Shown in pieces: positions 24,945 to 37,400 of a stretch of DNA of 64,000 bases (positions are counted from its first letter, which is position 1; every line of letters begins with the position of its first letter). Source of the DNA: Solobacterium sp. (GTDB taxonomy: Bacteria; Bacillota_I; Bacilli_A; Erysipelotrichales; Erysipelotrichaceae); contig JAFWEW010000002.1 of assembly GCA_017512725.1 (NCBI GenBank), positions 1 to 64,000 on the forward strand, in the 5' to 3' direction. Position numbers and translations under genes: made by a program. Below the pieces are notes generated by a model. That model saw only the letters and a program-made list of their open reading frames with translations. It had not been told where the DNA came from and searched no databases.

Positions 24945-27737
24945 ATGACAGCAACCAAAGAAGAAATGCGGATGACAAATGAACGGGACTACAAACAGGA
25001 CCCGAATTATGTCGCTCCGGACAAGGAGAAGGAAAAGCTTATCCTGAAACTCGGTACCATGATCACCGACCGGTATCTGAAGAAGTATACCGGAACACTG
25101 GGTGTAAATGATCCGGAATACTGGGCACTCGATGAAGTGCTGACCAAAGAAGAAGCGAAATTCATGTTGTCATTCAAGAAGACAAGAGTTCCTTACTTCC
25201 CGGAACAGCTTGCCGAAATGAACGACATGACTGTGGAAGAAACACAGAAAATGCTTGACCATCTGAACTGGGTCGGTGTTATCGAATCCAACCGTGAAAA
25301 TCCGGAAAAGCGTCTGCAGTATAATGTGCCGATCTTCGTACCGGGATCTGCGGAATTCATGATGATGAATGATGAACTGACCGCACAGCACCCGAACCTT
25401 GCGACGTTCTTCAACCTGATGACACAGATGCCGCTGGAAGGCGTTACCCCGATGGTTCCTCTGGGAGGTGCCGGCGTCGGCATGCATGTCATTCCGGTTG
25501 AAAAAGCGATCGAAACAGAGAACCAGTCGGTATCAGTGGAGCATATCAGTCACTGGCTCAGCAAGTATGACAAGTACAGCGTCGGTCAGTGCACCTGCCG
25601 TAAACAGCAGACGATGCGCGGCGAAGGATCCGGTGAAATCAACGGTGAATTCTGCATGGGTATGGGCGATATGGCAGAATACTGCGTCAACCGCGGTATG
25701 GGACGCTATATCAGCTATGAAGAAGCGCTTGAGATTCTCGAACGTGCAGAGCGTCATGGTTTTGTACACCAGATTACCAATATCGACGGTGAAGATAAGA
25801 TCGTTGCCATCTGCAACTGCGCACCTGGTGTCTGTAACGCGCTCCGTACTTCCCAGCTTTACAACACACCGAATATGAGCCGCAGTGCTTACCGTGCACA
25901 TGTTGAAAAGTCAAAGTGCGTTGCCTGCGGTAAGTGCGTAGAGGTCTGCCCGGTCGGCGCTGCCAAGCTCGGTCAGAAACTCTGCACAAGACATGGCGAG
26001 ATCAAGTATCCGACAAGTCTTTTGCCGGATGAGACCAAGTGGACTCCGGATAACTGGAATAAGAACTACCGCAATGATGCGAAGATCAACTGCTACGATA
26101 CCGGTACGGCTCCGTGTAAGACAGCCTGCCCGGCCCACCTGGCAGTACAGGGTTATGTCAAGATGGCGGCAGAAGGCCGTTACCTCGATGCCCTGAAGCT
26201 CATCAAGCAGGACAACCCGTTCCCGGCAGTCTGCGGTGCGATCTGCAACCGCCGCTGTGAAGACGCCTGCACAAGAGGTACCATCGACCAGCCGATCGCA
26301 ATCGATGAAATCAAGAAGTTCATCGCCGCGCAGGAACTGAAAGCGGAAAACCGTTATGTCCCGATCTGTGAGAAGGATGACGGCGGCATGTGGGGTCCGA
26401 AGTACAAGATGGCAGTCATCGGTGCCGGCCCTGCCGGTATGAGCTGCGCATACTATCTGCGTACCCGCGGCTACGATGTAACCGTATTTGAAAAAGAATC
26501 CAGACCGGGTGGCATGCTGCTGAACGGTATCCCGAACTTCCGTCTTGAAAAAGAAGTCATCGATGCTGAAATCGATGTTCTGCGCCAGATGGGCGTTGAA
26601 TTCAAGTGCGGCGTCAATGTCGGCAGTGATGTTACGATCCCGCAGCTGCGTTCCGAAGGATATAAGGCATTCTACATTGCCATCGGTATGCAGGGCGGCC
26701 GTATGACCGGTGTTCCGGGTGAAGATTCCAAGGGCGTTGAGACCGGCGTTGAATTCCTGAGAAGAGTGAACCTCGACAACTCCATCCGCCTGCAGGGTGA
26801 TGTCGTTGTTATCGGCGGCGGCAATGTCGCAGTTGACGTTGCCCGTTCCGCAAAGCGTATTACGGACGGCAAGGTTACCATGCTGTGCCTGGAAGGCCCG
26901 AATGAAATGCCGGCAGCGGATGACGAAGTTGCAGAGGCTAAGGAAGAGGGCATCGAAGTCATGAACGGCTGGGGCCCGAAGGAAATCATTGCAAAAGACG
27001 GCAAAGTTTCTGCCATCGTCTTCAAAAAGTGCACCAGCGTTAAGGATGCGGATGGCCGCTTCAACCCGCAGTATGACGAGAATGAGACCATTGAAATCAG
27101 CTGTGAGAACATTCTGCTCTCCATCGGTCAGTCCGTTATCATGGGTGATCTTCTCAAGGGAACTGCTGTTGAAATCAACCGCAACGGTACGATCAAGGCC
27201 GATCCGGTTACCTTCCAGACAGCGGAAAAAGATATCTTCGCCGGTGGTGATGTATTCCACGGCGCGCGGTTTGCGATCGATGCGATTGCCGGTGGTAAGC
27301 TGGCAAGCGAATCCATGCACAGAGTCGTACATCCGGGTCAGGATATGATGATTGCACGTGATGTTCGTGAATTCATCGAACTGAACAAGGACGATATTGT
27401 TGTTGAGGAATATGACAATGCGAAGCGTCAGGTTCCGGGCAAGCGGAAAGAAGCTGCCATGACCTTCATGGATGAGCGTCTGCCGTTTACCGAGGAGCAG
27501 GTCAAGACGGAAGCGAGCCGCTGCCTGTCCTGCGGTGCAACTGTAGTTGACCTCAACCGCTGCATCGGCTGCGGTCTCTGTACGACACGCTGTCAGTTTG
27601 ATGCGATCCATCTCTCCAGAGATCTGCCAGATGCCTCCAACATGGTACGCTGCGAAGACAAGATCCTTCCGGTTGCTAAGTATGCGGCACAGCGTGAGCT
27701 GAAGATTCTCTTCAAGAAAAAGAAAGCCGATGCCTGA
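24945..27737 (+). CDS. Multidomain FAD/Fe-S NAD(P)H oxidoreductase (GltD-like core)
   Basis: 930 residues. The N-terminal ~330 residues are of a type I do not recognise fully and carry Cys motifs (CTCRKQQ, CNCAPGVCN). A [4Fe-4S] ferredoxin motif follows (CVACGKCVEVCPVGAA), then a GltD-type core: an Fe-S region CKTACPAHL ... CNRRCEDACTRG, an FAD site VIGAGPAGMSCAYYL and an NAD(P) site VIGGGNVAVDVARS. A C-terminal ferredoxin motif CIGCGLCTTRCQFDAI ends the protein. It resembles glutamate synthase small subunit/NfnB-type electron-transfer flavoproteins. It sits between hypB and hypA with an AGGAG ribosome binding site and an overlapping downstream start, so it probably works with a nickel enzyme encoded elsewhere or in its maturation. 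The electron partners are unknown. Confidence 0.82.
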   Translation: MTATKEEMRMTNERDYKQDPNYVAPDKEKEKLILKLGTMITDRYLKKYTGTLGVNDPEYWALDEVLTKEEAKFMLSFKKTRVPYFPEQLAEMNDMTVEETQKMLDHLNWVGVIESNRENPEKRLQYNVPIFVPGSAEFMMMNDELTAQHPNLATFFNLMTQMPLEGVTPMVPLGGAGVGMHVIPVEKAIETENQSVSVEHISHWLSKYDKYSVGQCTCRKQQTMRGEGSGEINGEFCMGMGDMAEYCVNRGMGRYISYEEALEILERAERHGFVHQITNIDGEDKIVAICNCAPGVCNALRTSQLYNTPNMSRSAYRAHVEKSKCVACGKCVEVCPVGAAKLGQKLCTRHGEIKYPTSLLPDETKWTPDNWNKNYRNDAKINCYDTGTAPCKTACPAHLAVQGYVKMAAEGRYLDALKLIKQDNPFPAVCGAICNRRCEDACTRGTIDQPIAIDEIKKFIAAQELKAENRYVPICEKDDGGMWGPKYKMAVIGAGPAGMSCAYYLRTRGYDVTVFEKESRPGGMLLNGIPNFRLEKEVIDAEIDVLRQMGVEFKCGVNVGSDVTIPQLRSEGYKAFYIAIGMQGGRMTGVPGEDSKGVETGVEFLRRVNLDNSIRLQGDVVVIGGGNVAVDVARSAKRITDGKVTMLCLEGPNEMPAADDEVAEAKEEGIEVMNGWGPKEIIAKDGKVSAIVFKKCTSVKDADGRFNPQYDENETIEISCENILLSIGQSVIMGDLLKGTAVEINRNGTIKADPVTFQTAEKDIFAGGDVFHGARFAIDAIAGGKLASESMHRVVHPGQDMMIARDVREFIELNKDDIVVEEYDNAKRQVPGKRKEAAMTFMDERLPFTEEQVKTEASRCLSCGATVVDLNRCIGCGLCTTRCQFDAIHLSRDLPDASNMVRCEDKILPVAKYAAQRELKILFKKKKADA

Positions 27738-28099
27738 TGCATGAAATGGGCATTGTGATGCATCTGGCAAAAACGCTGGATGAGCTTGCGGAAGAACAGA
27801 ATATTGCAAAGATCGGTTCTGTAACGCTGCAGGTAGGAGAAGTTTCCGGTATCATGACGGATCTGTTCACGGATGCCTGGGACTACTTCAAGGTACGTCA
27901 TCCGGTACTCAGTGAGAGTCAGCTGAAGCTGGAAACCATCAAGGCCTATACGTTCTGCGAAAACTGCGGCAAAACGTATGAGACTGTACGGTTCGGCAAG
28001 ACATGCCCATACTGCGAAAGCGGGGAGACGTATCTTGTCACCGGTAACCAATGCATCATCAAGGAAATTGAAGCAGAAGAGAATGAGGAAGGGCAGTAA
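27737..28099 (+). CDS. hypA: HypA nickel metallochaperone
   Basis: 120 residues. The start is fixed by the invariant N-terminal nickel site Met-His-Glu (MHEMGIV), overlapping the previous stop as TGATG. Zinc-binding CxxC pairs are at FCENCGK and TCPYCES. HypA passes nickel to the hydrogenase large subunit with HypB. No hydrogenase or hypCDEF genes are in the window. The stop codon lies inside the terminator stem. Confidence 0.9.
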   Translation: MHEMGIVMHLAKTLDELAEEQNIAKIGSVTLQVGEVSGIMTDLFTDAWDYFKVRHPVLSESQLKLETIKAYTFCENCGKTYETVRFGKTCPYCESGETYLVTGNQCIIKEIEAEENEEGQ

Positions 28100-28114
28100 T
28101 GCTCTTCCTTTTTT
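28087..28114 (+). terminator. Terminator of the hypB-hypA operon
   Basis: GGAAGGGCA-GTAA-TGCTCTTCC followed by six T residues; the loop contains the hypA stop codon. Confidence 0.85.
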
Positions 28115-28115
28115 C

Positions 28116-28249
28116 GATGAACTGCCTGCATGCAATACCGAAAAATACCCCTGCAGAAGGCAGAAGACATTCTTGGTTTGGATCCCAGAAGTTCCATCTG
28201 TGTTCATGATCTGATCAAAGCCTTAGCAATGTCTGAATTTATGGGATAA
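28116..28249 (+). pseudogene. Remnant of the 3' end of a PucR/CdaR-type regulator gene
   Basis: Reading from about 28142 to the TAA at 28247-28249 gives LQKAEDILGLDPRSSICV...LIKALAMSEFMG. This parallels the C-terminus of the intact regulator ending at 40945 (LQKAEDILGMNLSCAIGI...LVTALGIDRLMG). At DNA level CTGCAGAAGGCAGAAGA is identical in both. Further upstream GATGAACTG-CCTGCA aligns with GATAAGCTGTTCCTGCA with a 2-base deletion, so the frame is broken. Everything 5' of this is gone. It marks an ancestral second copy of the regulator upstream of the first adhesin. Confidence 0.75.
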
Positions 28250-28280
28250 AAATGCAAGGAATCATAATTTAATTAATTTA

Positions 28281-28335
28281 ATGAAAGAATCGGTAACGTT
28301 TACACGCATTTTGATAGGATAAATTTTGAAAAAAC
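28281..28335 (+). promoter_or_regulatory. Conserved upstream element, copy 1 (cre-like core)
   Basis: About 55 bases closely match 40967-41022, upstream of the second adhesin operon: ATGAAA-AATCGG-AACGTT-ACACGCATTTT-G-GGAT-AAT-TTGAAAAAA. The core, read on the minus strand, is TGTAAACGTTACCG, 13 of 14 matches to the CcpA cre consensus. It may bind CcpA or the PucR/CdaR-type regulator encoded at 39569. The -10 region is probably TAATAT at 28373-28378. Confidence 0.6.
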
Positions 28336-28409
28336 AATCATTTTAGTAAAACTGACCATCCGTTTTGCCGCATAATATAAGCGGGTACATTTTTTTAGAG
28401 GGTGTTTTT

Positions 28410-28463
28410 ATGCGTCTGCATAGATACCTGTCAGTCCGTTCCGGTAGGGGGAGCCTGGTATGA
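28410..28463 (+). CDS. Possible 17-residue leader peptide of the giant adhesin
   Basis: ATG at 28410 with AGAGGGTG upstream encodes MRLHRYLSVRSGRGSLV. Its stop TGA (28461-28463) overlaps the adhesin ATG at 28460 as ATGA, so it could couple translation to the adhesin. Part of it (RLHRYLS) vaguely resembles the N-terminus of the protein at 41131 (RLYCMSE), so it may be a relic of that gene from the duplicated locus. Confidence 0.3.
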   Translation: MRLHRYLSVRSGRGSLV

Positions 28464-31400
28464 AACAATCAACAAAGAAGTTTTTTGCGGCTTTATTGTC
28501 CGTCAGCATGATGTTCAATTCGAACATGACAATCTTTGCCAATACAGATGAAGAAGAGCCTGCGGAAACGGAACAGCCAGAAACAATTTTAAATGATGAA
28601 GGCACACCAGTAGAGATTACACAGGAACCGACTGAAGAAACACCTGCAGCGGACCCCAGTTCGGAACCGACTGAAACTGTAGATACAAAAGAACCTGCGG
28701 AAACAGAACAGCCGGCAGAATCTGAAGAACCTGAAAAGGAACAGCCTACAGACTCTGAAGAGACTACAACGGAAGAGTCTACAGATCCTGAAGAGACTAC
28801 AGAGGAAGAAAACAAAGATGAAACAAGTTACACCATCAAGGCGTATTGTTTTGATGGTGTTAATGATATTCAGAACTATGAGAATATTGATATCACGGAA
28901 AAAGTAGCTTTTTTTGGTGAAGATGGGGCAGAACCTGCACAGGTAGCACCAGAAATTGAAGGCTATTCTTTTGACGTTGCAATGATTAATGATACCTATG
29001 CAGAAGGTCTTCGCTTTGATGCGTATACAGTCTCTAATGAATGGGTATCTTTTGTTGATATCGCAGATGAGAATCATACTGTGACAATCCGTTTTATCTA
29101 CCATAAAGAAGAAACAGATCCAGTATATATAACTCATTTTGAATGCCGTGGAAATGGGGTGACTGTTACTGCGGATACCAATGAAAACGCCGGTTTAACA
29201 GAAGGCACTACTCTCCATGCGGACTATATGGATCCTTCCAGTGATGCATATAAAACGGCGGTTGAGGCATTAGAGACAAATCTATGGAAACCTGATGGGC
29301 AGGTGGCAGAATACGTTCTTTATGACGTTTATTTCTTGACGGCAGACAACGAACGTGTAGAGCCGGATGCCAACGTTACGGTCAACATGTATTTTGATGA
29401 AAATATCTCCATGAGTGACAATGTCGATCTTCAGCATGCAGATGTTGTTCATGTAACTGAATATGGCGGAGCGGAAATAGTAGGAGATGTAACACTGGAT
29501 GACCTGGAAGTTGAGTCAGCCTGGTTTGTCAGTGATTCTTTTTCACCGTTTGGACCAAGACTGCTGGGGACAGCCAACAACGCTACAAGTAGTAACCTTC
29601 GGGACTTTTTGACTTCCGCAAAAATACTCGATGCTTCTGGGTCTGAGGTTACTACAGTTAAAGAGGGAGCCCCAATAACAATCGTTGTTTCTTTTGGAGA
29701 AAATCCAGATGGTATACAGTTCATTAATACCGGGGATGATATGGTCTGGAGTCCACTTCCAGAAAACTTCACACCTTCCAACGACAGCGGGACAATTGAG
29801 ATTCATGGTGAGGACAGTGACGGTAAGTTCGATGTATCAGGTAATACTTATACGTTCGACAGCAATGGTACTGTAAAATTCAATTGGAATACCAGCGATC
29901 CTAATTTTTCGAGACTTGCAGCTGGATTAAACGCAAAGTTTACGCTGAACGTTACCGGTTCTTTTAGCGGTAATTCAACAATCACTGATAAGAATGGCGA
30001 AAATTTGGTGAATGTTACGGTCGATACCACAAAGAAAGCAACAGCATACAAAGATGGAGCTTATTGGGGATCAGACAATAAGATTCACTATACCGTTACA
30101 GTAACTTCCGAAGGGATGACAAATAATATATCGGTGAAAGATATTATTTCCGGTACTGCGTTAACTTTTGATGAAGGAAGTGTTACTGCAACCTCTTCAA
30201 CCGGAAATCCAGTAACTCTGAATCCAGCAGGCGAGACAGTGACAAACGGTTTTTCCTATGTGATTCCATCGATGACAGATAAAGAAAAAATCACACTCAC
30301 CTATACAGCTTCTGTTGATACAGCAAAGCTTACAGGTAGGGGTACCGCAGAACAAACGGGAAACAGTATCACCGTAAAACCGGAGAATGGTGAGGGTGAT
30401 ACGAGTACAAAAGATTTCAATAATAATATTGGATGGACCAGCGTTGATAAAAGTGCAGGTGCGGTTAGTGATGATACAACAGCCACCAAGATAATTCCCT
30501 ATACAATTGTGGTAAATAAAGAAATGGCGGCATCAGTTGCTGGATCAACGATTACAGACTCTATTACTGCAGATTCTCAAAGTATTTTGAGTTATTCCGG
30601 AACCGGAATTACGATCGTTGTAAAAGACAAGGACGAAAACACCATACGAACGGATAGCATTCCCTGGAATTCTATTCAGAATCAAGGTGAAAAGAGCTGG
30701 TCCTATACGATTCCAAGCGATGATAAAGAAAAAATCTATCGGTATGAGATTTCTTATACCGCGTCAGCTGATACAAGCGGGCTGTCTACGAAAACAAAGC
30801 TGGAAAATACTGTTACAGATAGCAATGGGAACAGTGGTAAAGCATCGGTAGAAGTAGGGCCAACAAGTGAGAATGAGATGCAGATCGCCAAGACTTCAAC
30901 AGAAGTAACCTGGGAGAAAACTGCCTGGAAAGTCACGGTGACTGTACCAAAGAATGGCCTTAGCAAAGCTGTTGTTACAGATACACTCCCGGTACAGACA
31001 TATAATAACGAACCAATGGTTGATCTGCTTGATGCAAGCACCGAAATCAAAGTAACCGGTCTTTTAGACGGAGAACGTTATGAGGTCGACAAATCGGATA
31101 CTTCTAAATTGACCGTAAAATTCTATAAAACCGTTGGCGAAACAGAGACAGAGGGTTTAATTGGCGGCACTGCCAAACGCGATATTTATATCGAATTCAC
31201 AACGATCAACAATGAGAAATGGCTGGAATACGCTCAAAACGTCAGCTGGCTTAAAGAACATAAGAATACTGCTGTTTTGTCAAATGGTTCTCAGGAAGTA
31301 AAGGCAGAAGCAGAAGTAACACCAATCAAATCATCATTCAACAAGGAATTTGATGGTTTTTCAACTACACAGCTAAGTGATGGTACAACAGTGCCAATGC

Positions 31401-34400
31401 TGAAATATGAAATTGTATTCACAGGGTTAAGCCAAAATGACGTAACTATTACGGATACATTTGACAGCACATATTTTGAATATTATTTACCAAAAGATAC
31501 AGAATCCTGGGAAGCTGATTATTTGCGAGGTGGCAATCAGTATAGTCAGGATCATAAGGGCAGTTCCAGAGTAAATGTTTCTGCTTCAGCAGGTTCGATT
31601 GTTTTCACATTGACAAAAGCATCGATTCCAATGAACGGCGAGTCCTATTTCAGTCACTACAAGCTTGTTTATTATCTACGTGTAAAATCGGCGGAAGCAC
31701 TTCGACAATTGAATAATCTTGCGTATCAATCGGATGGCGGAACTGTTCCTGTTACAAATACCGCAACGTCCATTCTTGGAAATGATTCTGTTACCAGTAA
31801 CTATATCGTTGATACAGTAACAAAAGAAATTCTGAATAATAATGATTTAAATGCGCAGGGAATTGATCCCTCAACTGTTAAACCTCATTTTCAAATAGTT
31901 GCAAATCCGTCGGCACAGGATCTTGATCCAGACAGCAATACAATAAAACTTACGGATAGTTACAGCGGGCTCAGTGTTGAATATGACACGATTACTGCAA
32001 ATCCATCAGAAGGCGTAACCTGGAATGCATCAGGAAATACGATTACTTTTACTATTCCAGACAGTACGAGAGTAGAAATCTCGTACTATGCCAGAATTGT
32101 TGGTAATGGGAACACAGAAATCAAAAACAAAGTCAGCCTAAACGGACAGGAAAAAGATTCTAATCGTACAGTTAATGTGCGTTCCTCCGGTGCAGGAACC
32201 GTCAGCATCCCTTCTATAAAAATTCTGAAACATAAATACGGTGATATGACAACCGTACTTCAAGGCGCAAAGTTTGAGTTATATAAAGATACAGGTTCAG
32301 GAAAGTTTGAGGATGCAGTCCAGGTAAAAACAAGGCAGACTGATACTCCGGTGTTATTTATTACCGACGACAAGGGAAAATGTACAATAACAGAACAAAC
32401 TGGAGAAGATGGGTGGGATCTGTTGTGGAATAAAAAATACTTCCTCAAAGAGGTTGAAGCGCCCAGCGGATATCTGTTAATCGATTACAATCCCGAATTT
32501 ACGATTACGGACGGTGATGTTGCGGATTACAAAAAATATATATTCCTTGATAAAGATATTATTCGTATTGCAGACAAAAAAATTGAAGTCAAAAAATCGC
32601 TTGAAGTAAATAAAGCGATTATTGGATCTGCACCAGAGGAAAATTATACGTTCACAATGACACCGGTTTCTGCAAAGACACCGGCTTCGGAAGGGGTTGA
32701 GAGCGTTGATATTTCTCCGATTCCGGTTCCGAAATCATTAAACGCATCTGTAACAGGTGCAGGAAAAGCAGTCTTTGATGAAATCGAATTTACTCAGCTT
32801 GGGACTTATGTTTACGAAATAGCTGAAGTTATTCCGGAAGATAAAACAGAGAGTCTTTCATACTCCACAGATAAGATTATCGCGACCGTTGTTGTTTCCA
32901 TGGACAGCGAGGATAATGTCACCGCGGAAGTAAGCTATAAACGTATATCCGGTGAAATAGAAACGGCGAATGATAATACAATTACAAATACATATCTTGG
33001 AAGTCTGCGAATTCAAAAATCTGTCACGGTAAACGGAGAAATTACATCCAGCACCCTTGCAGATGGAGATTATGTTTTCAACGTACTTGATGAGAAGAAT
33101 GCAGTAGTTGCGGCAGAAACCATAACAATCACAAATGGTGTCAGTAATACGATAGAAGTGAAAAACTTGGCAGAAGGAACCTATAAAGTTCATGAAGCAA
33201 CCGATGCACTGAAGCAAGGCATGTCGCTCACAGGGAATAATGATATTCAGATTGAAGTCAAAGGCGGAGTAAAAGGCGAAGCTGCGCAGTTAGCATCCTT
33301 TACAAATAATTTGACGACTGGCGGATTGAAAATCACAAAGAATGTAAGAATAAACAATGAAACAACTTCCACAACATATGCGGATGGTATCTATACGTTT
33401 GATGTAGCAGATGCCTCTGGCAGTATTGTTGCCACAACTACAATTGAAATTAAAAACGGAATAGCCAACACAGCGATTGTTAACGGTCTTCAGGCTGGTA
33501 ATTACACAGTAACTGAGCGTGTCAACAGTAATCCAAGCAGTATGTCACTGATTGGGCAAAATGGACTTACTGCAATTGTAAAAGCGGGTGTTAATGGGGA
33601 AGATGCATCAGCACCTATTGTTAACTTCACAAACAACAAGGTCGCAACTGGATCGTTACAAATTACGAAAAATGTAACACAGAACGGAAATGCGATCAGC
33701 GGGAGTGACGTTGCAGACGGAACGTACCGGTTTATCATCAAAGACTGGCGGGGTGAGGTTGTTGAAAGTAATGCGGCGATTACAATAACAAATGGCGTTT
33801 CAAATACTTATACCAGAGAAAATCTTCCGGTAGGAAATTATACCGTGACAGAAGTTACAAATGATCTCAAACTAGGTATGAATGTGAGCGTAGGGGCAGA
33901 AGGTCTTTCAGCGACAGTTGCGGAGAATGCTACATCCTCAGTTGCATTTACCAACAATATCAATACCGGTTCTTTGAAGGTTCAAAAAACTGTTACGGGT
34001 AATGCCGGCGACAAAACAGCAGACTTTGAATTTGTGATACATCTTGAATATAACGGTGTTCCATTAAGCGGAACCTATCCGACCATACACGGAACGTCAT
34101 CTGGGACGCTGACGTTTGGTGACGATGGAAATTCTGCATCATTCAAACTGAAAGATAATGAAACATTGGAAGTGCTGAATCTTCCGGAAGGTGTCAGGTG
34201 GTTTGTTACGGAAACTACAGTGGCAGATTACGATACAGAGTATTCTCCGCAATCCGGTACAATCACAAAAAACACAGTTTCGACTTCAACAGTTACCAAT
34301 AACCGTGAATCAGAAGGAACGCTGATTATTCAGAAAAAGCTGAGTGGAAATGCGGCGCTTTCAACCGATTCCTTTACAGTTACCGTCGTATTTTCCGGAG

Positions 34401-37400
34401 ATGATCTGAATACCATTATCAAAACACTCTCAGGGACATCTACTGACACAACAAATACTGAAAACAAAACCAGGACGATTGAATTTACCATAAAAGGAAA
34501 TGAAACCGCTACATTTGAGTATATTCCAAATGGAACGGTTTATACCGTGAGTGAAGGAAGTGCGGAAGGATATGAACCATCCTATAAGATTGTTTATCTC
34601 GATCCTGTAAACGGTGATGAAATTGCTGTTGATAATCGAACGGATGGTGCTGGAAGCACATTTAATGTCAATTCTTCTGATGTAAGGGAACAAAGCACCC
34701 TGCATAATGTGGAAATCACAAATACAAAGAATACGTATGGGGATTTGAAACTGACAAAGACTCTGACAGGAAATGATATTGATCAAAATCAGATATTCCA
34801 TTTCAACATTTCCCTGACCGGGCAAAACGTGGAGTCATCCTATACAGCAGTTAAGACTTCCGGCAGCGGAACTTCTACTACTACGATTACCGGTACAAAC
34901 GGACAGTTCAGCGTATCCTTTAAAGCTGGCGAAGAAGTGGTGGTAAAAAATATAGCCAACGGAACGCATTATGTAGTGACGGAAGTGGAAGCAAATACGG
35001 ATGGTTTTATTACTACAGCTACTGGAGAAAGCGGTGATATCAATGGAGGAACGACAGCACCAGTACAGACAGCAGCGTTTACAAATACCAGAAATTCTGA
35101 GGGGGCCCTTATTATCTCAAAACAGCTGCGTGGTAATACGATAGAAGGCAATCAGTCATTTAGTTTTGAGGTAACGCTAACCGATTCCAATGGCACTGCT
35201 GTAAGTGGTACATTCAGTGAATATGTGTTTGATGCAAATGGAAAACACACCTTTACGATAAAAGGCGGGGAAACTATCCGAATTAATGGTATTCCAAATA
35301 ATACGAATTATTCTGTTACTGAAGCTTCTATAAGCAGTTATGAGAATCCAAAATATGTTGTCAATGGTAGAGAAGAAACTGATACAGCTTCAGGAACGAT
35401 TAAAGGGTCAGGCGAACAGAAGGTACAGACCGTCAAGATTATTAATGAAAAAAACACAACAGGAAGTCTCTCTATCGAAAAAACTGTACGCGGAAATACG
35501 ACGAGTACGGATAGTTTCGTATTTACAATAACTGTCGAAGGTGCGGGAACCAAAGAATATGGACTTTCTGGACTGTCTTCCCTGACTAATATTTCATTTG
35601 TGGATAATGTTGCGACATTAACTTTGACGGGTGGAGAAAAGGCAATAATCAGTGGTCTGCCCAACGGTGCGGCATATACCGTGTCGGAAGCATCTTATAC
35701 TTCTTCGGGATATACAACTGTATCAGAAGGTGAGAGCGGCAACATCGATCACACAGTTATAAAGACAGCTAAGTTTTATAATACAAAGAATGAATTTGGC
35801 GATCTTGTTATTCAGAAGTCGATTGAAGGGAATACACCAGCTGATTCTGGCGACGCCTTTAAGTTTGTGGTTGTTTTGACCAAACCAGATGGCTATGCGC
35901 CTTCAACTACAGAAAAATACACTGTCTTTAAGAATGGTTTACAGGATGGCGGTGAACACGACATTACTTTTTCCACTGACAATAAACTTACAATCGAAAT
36001 AACTGGAGTTGCAGCTACAGATAGTGTTACGATTCGGCATCTTCCTGCAGGTGCTGAATATACTCTGACAGAAGAACTGAAAGATGAGCAGCGCAATAAA
36101 GGATACGAAAATCCGTTATTTTCAGAAAATGGAGGTGCCAGAAGTAATACCTGCACCGGAACGATTAAACCTCATACAGAAGCAGAAACCGGAGTGGTTG
36201 AACATGTAGATGTTATCAATACACGCAATACATTCGGTAATCTGAAGATTCAGAAGACAGTCAGTGGAAACTCAGGGGATACAACAAAAAACTTTGAATT
36301 TACCGTTAAGGTCGTTGGCGCGGGCACCAAGGAATATGACTTTAAAAAAACAACCGCAGGGATGACCGATTCTACAACAGGAAAAGTTCAGTTCTCGGAT
36401 GATATAGCTACCATCAACCTGAAACACAATGAAGTTATAACCATTAAGGATCTTCCAAATAATGCTGAATACATAGTGACGGAAGCGAATTATCAAGAAG
36501 ATGGGTACGAAACAACCTTTACAGGGAATACCGGAACTATTTCTTCGTCGGCTTCAACAGCTTCTTTTAACAACAAGCGGGATACCGTTGGAAAACTGCT
36601 GATCACAAAGAAAGTTACTGGAAATGCAAGTACTACTTCGGATACTTATACATTTAATGTGGAACTGAAAAAACCGGATGGAACTTCGCTGACAGGAACC
36701 TATAATTCAAAAATATATAAAGGGAGTACTGCACCGGCTTCAGGAACCGTTGCACTAGACGATGCTGGCAAAACTTCAGTAACGTTAAATGCGGATGAAA
36801 CAATCACGATTGAAGGTCTTCCTACCGGTTCTACCTATACTGTATCTGAGTCGACAACAGGATTAACCGGGTATGAATCCCCAAAATATAACGGTGTTGT
36901 TAAAGAGAACGAAACAGGTACAATCTCTGATTCGGCAGATGCTGTTGTGGAAGTTACCAATACAAAGAATCTATATGGTGGCTTCCAGCTTTCAAAAGCG
37001 ACTGGCGGAAATGATGGAGATAAGAAAAAATGGTTTGCATTCCGCATTAAGCTGACAGGAAGCGATGGGAATCCGGTGCCGGATGGGAAATATGGAGATC
37101 TCTGGTTTAAGGATGGTCTTGTGGATACTTCAAAAGACAACATGCATCCATACAAAGGGGACGGAGTAACCACATTTGAAGACAAAGACTACAATGCATC
37201 CTATCCGATTATTATTTCGAAGACTGATACCGTGAAAATCTATGGTCTTCCAAATGGTACGAGTTATGAAATTACGGAGGAACCAACTTCCTTAACGAAA
37301 AATTCATATATCTCAACCGTAACAGCTGGTTCGTCCAGCGGAGAAATTGCTGGTACAGTCACAAAAGACAAAATTAATGATGAGTCGAGTTATAATCTTT

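Noticed and set aside
25911-27809. 632-codon open frame on the minus strand
   Set aside because: It is a shadow of the FAD/Fe-S oxidoreductase gene, which has all family motifs on the plus strand; the minus frame has no ribosome binding site or domain.
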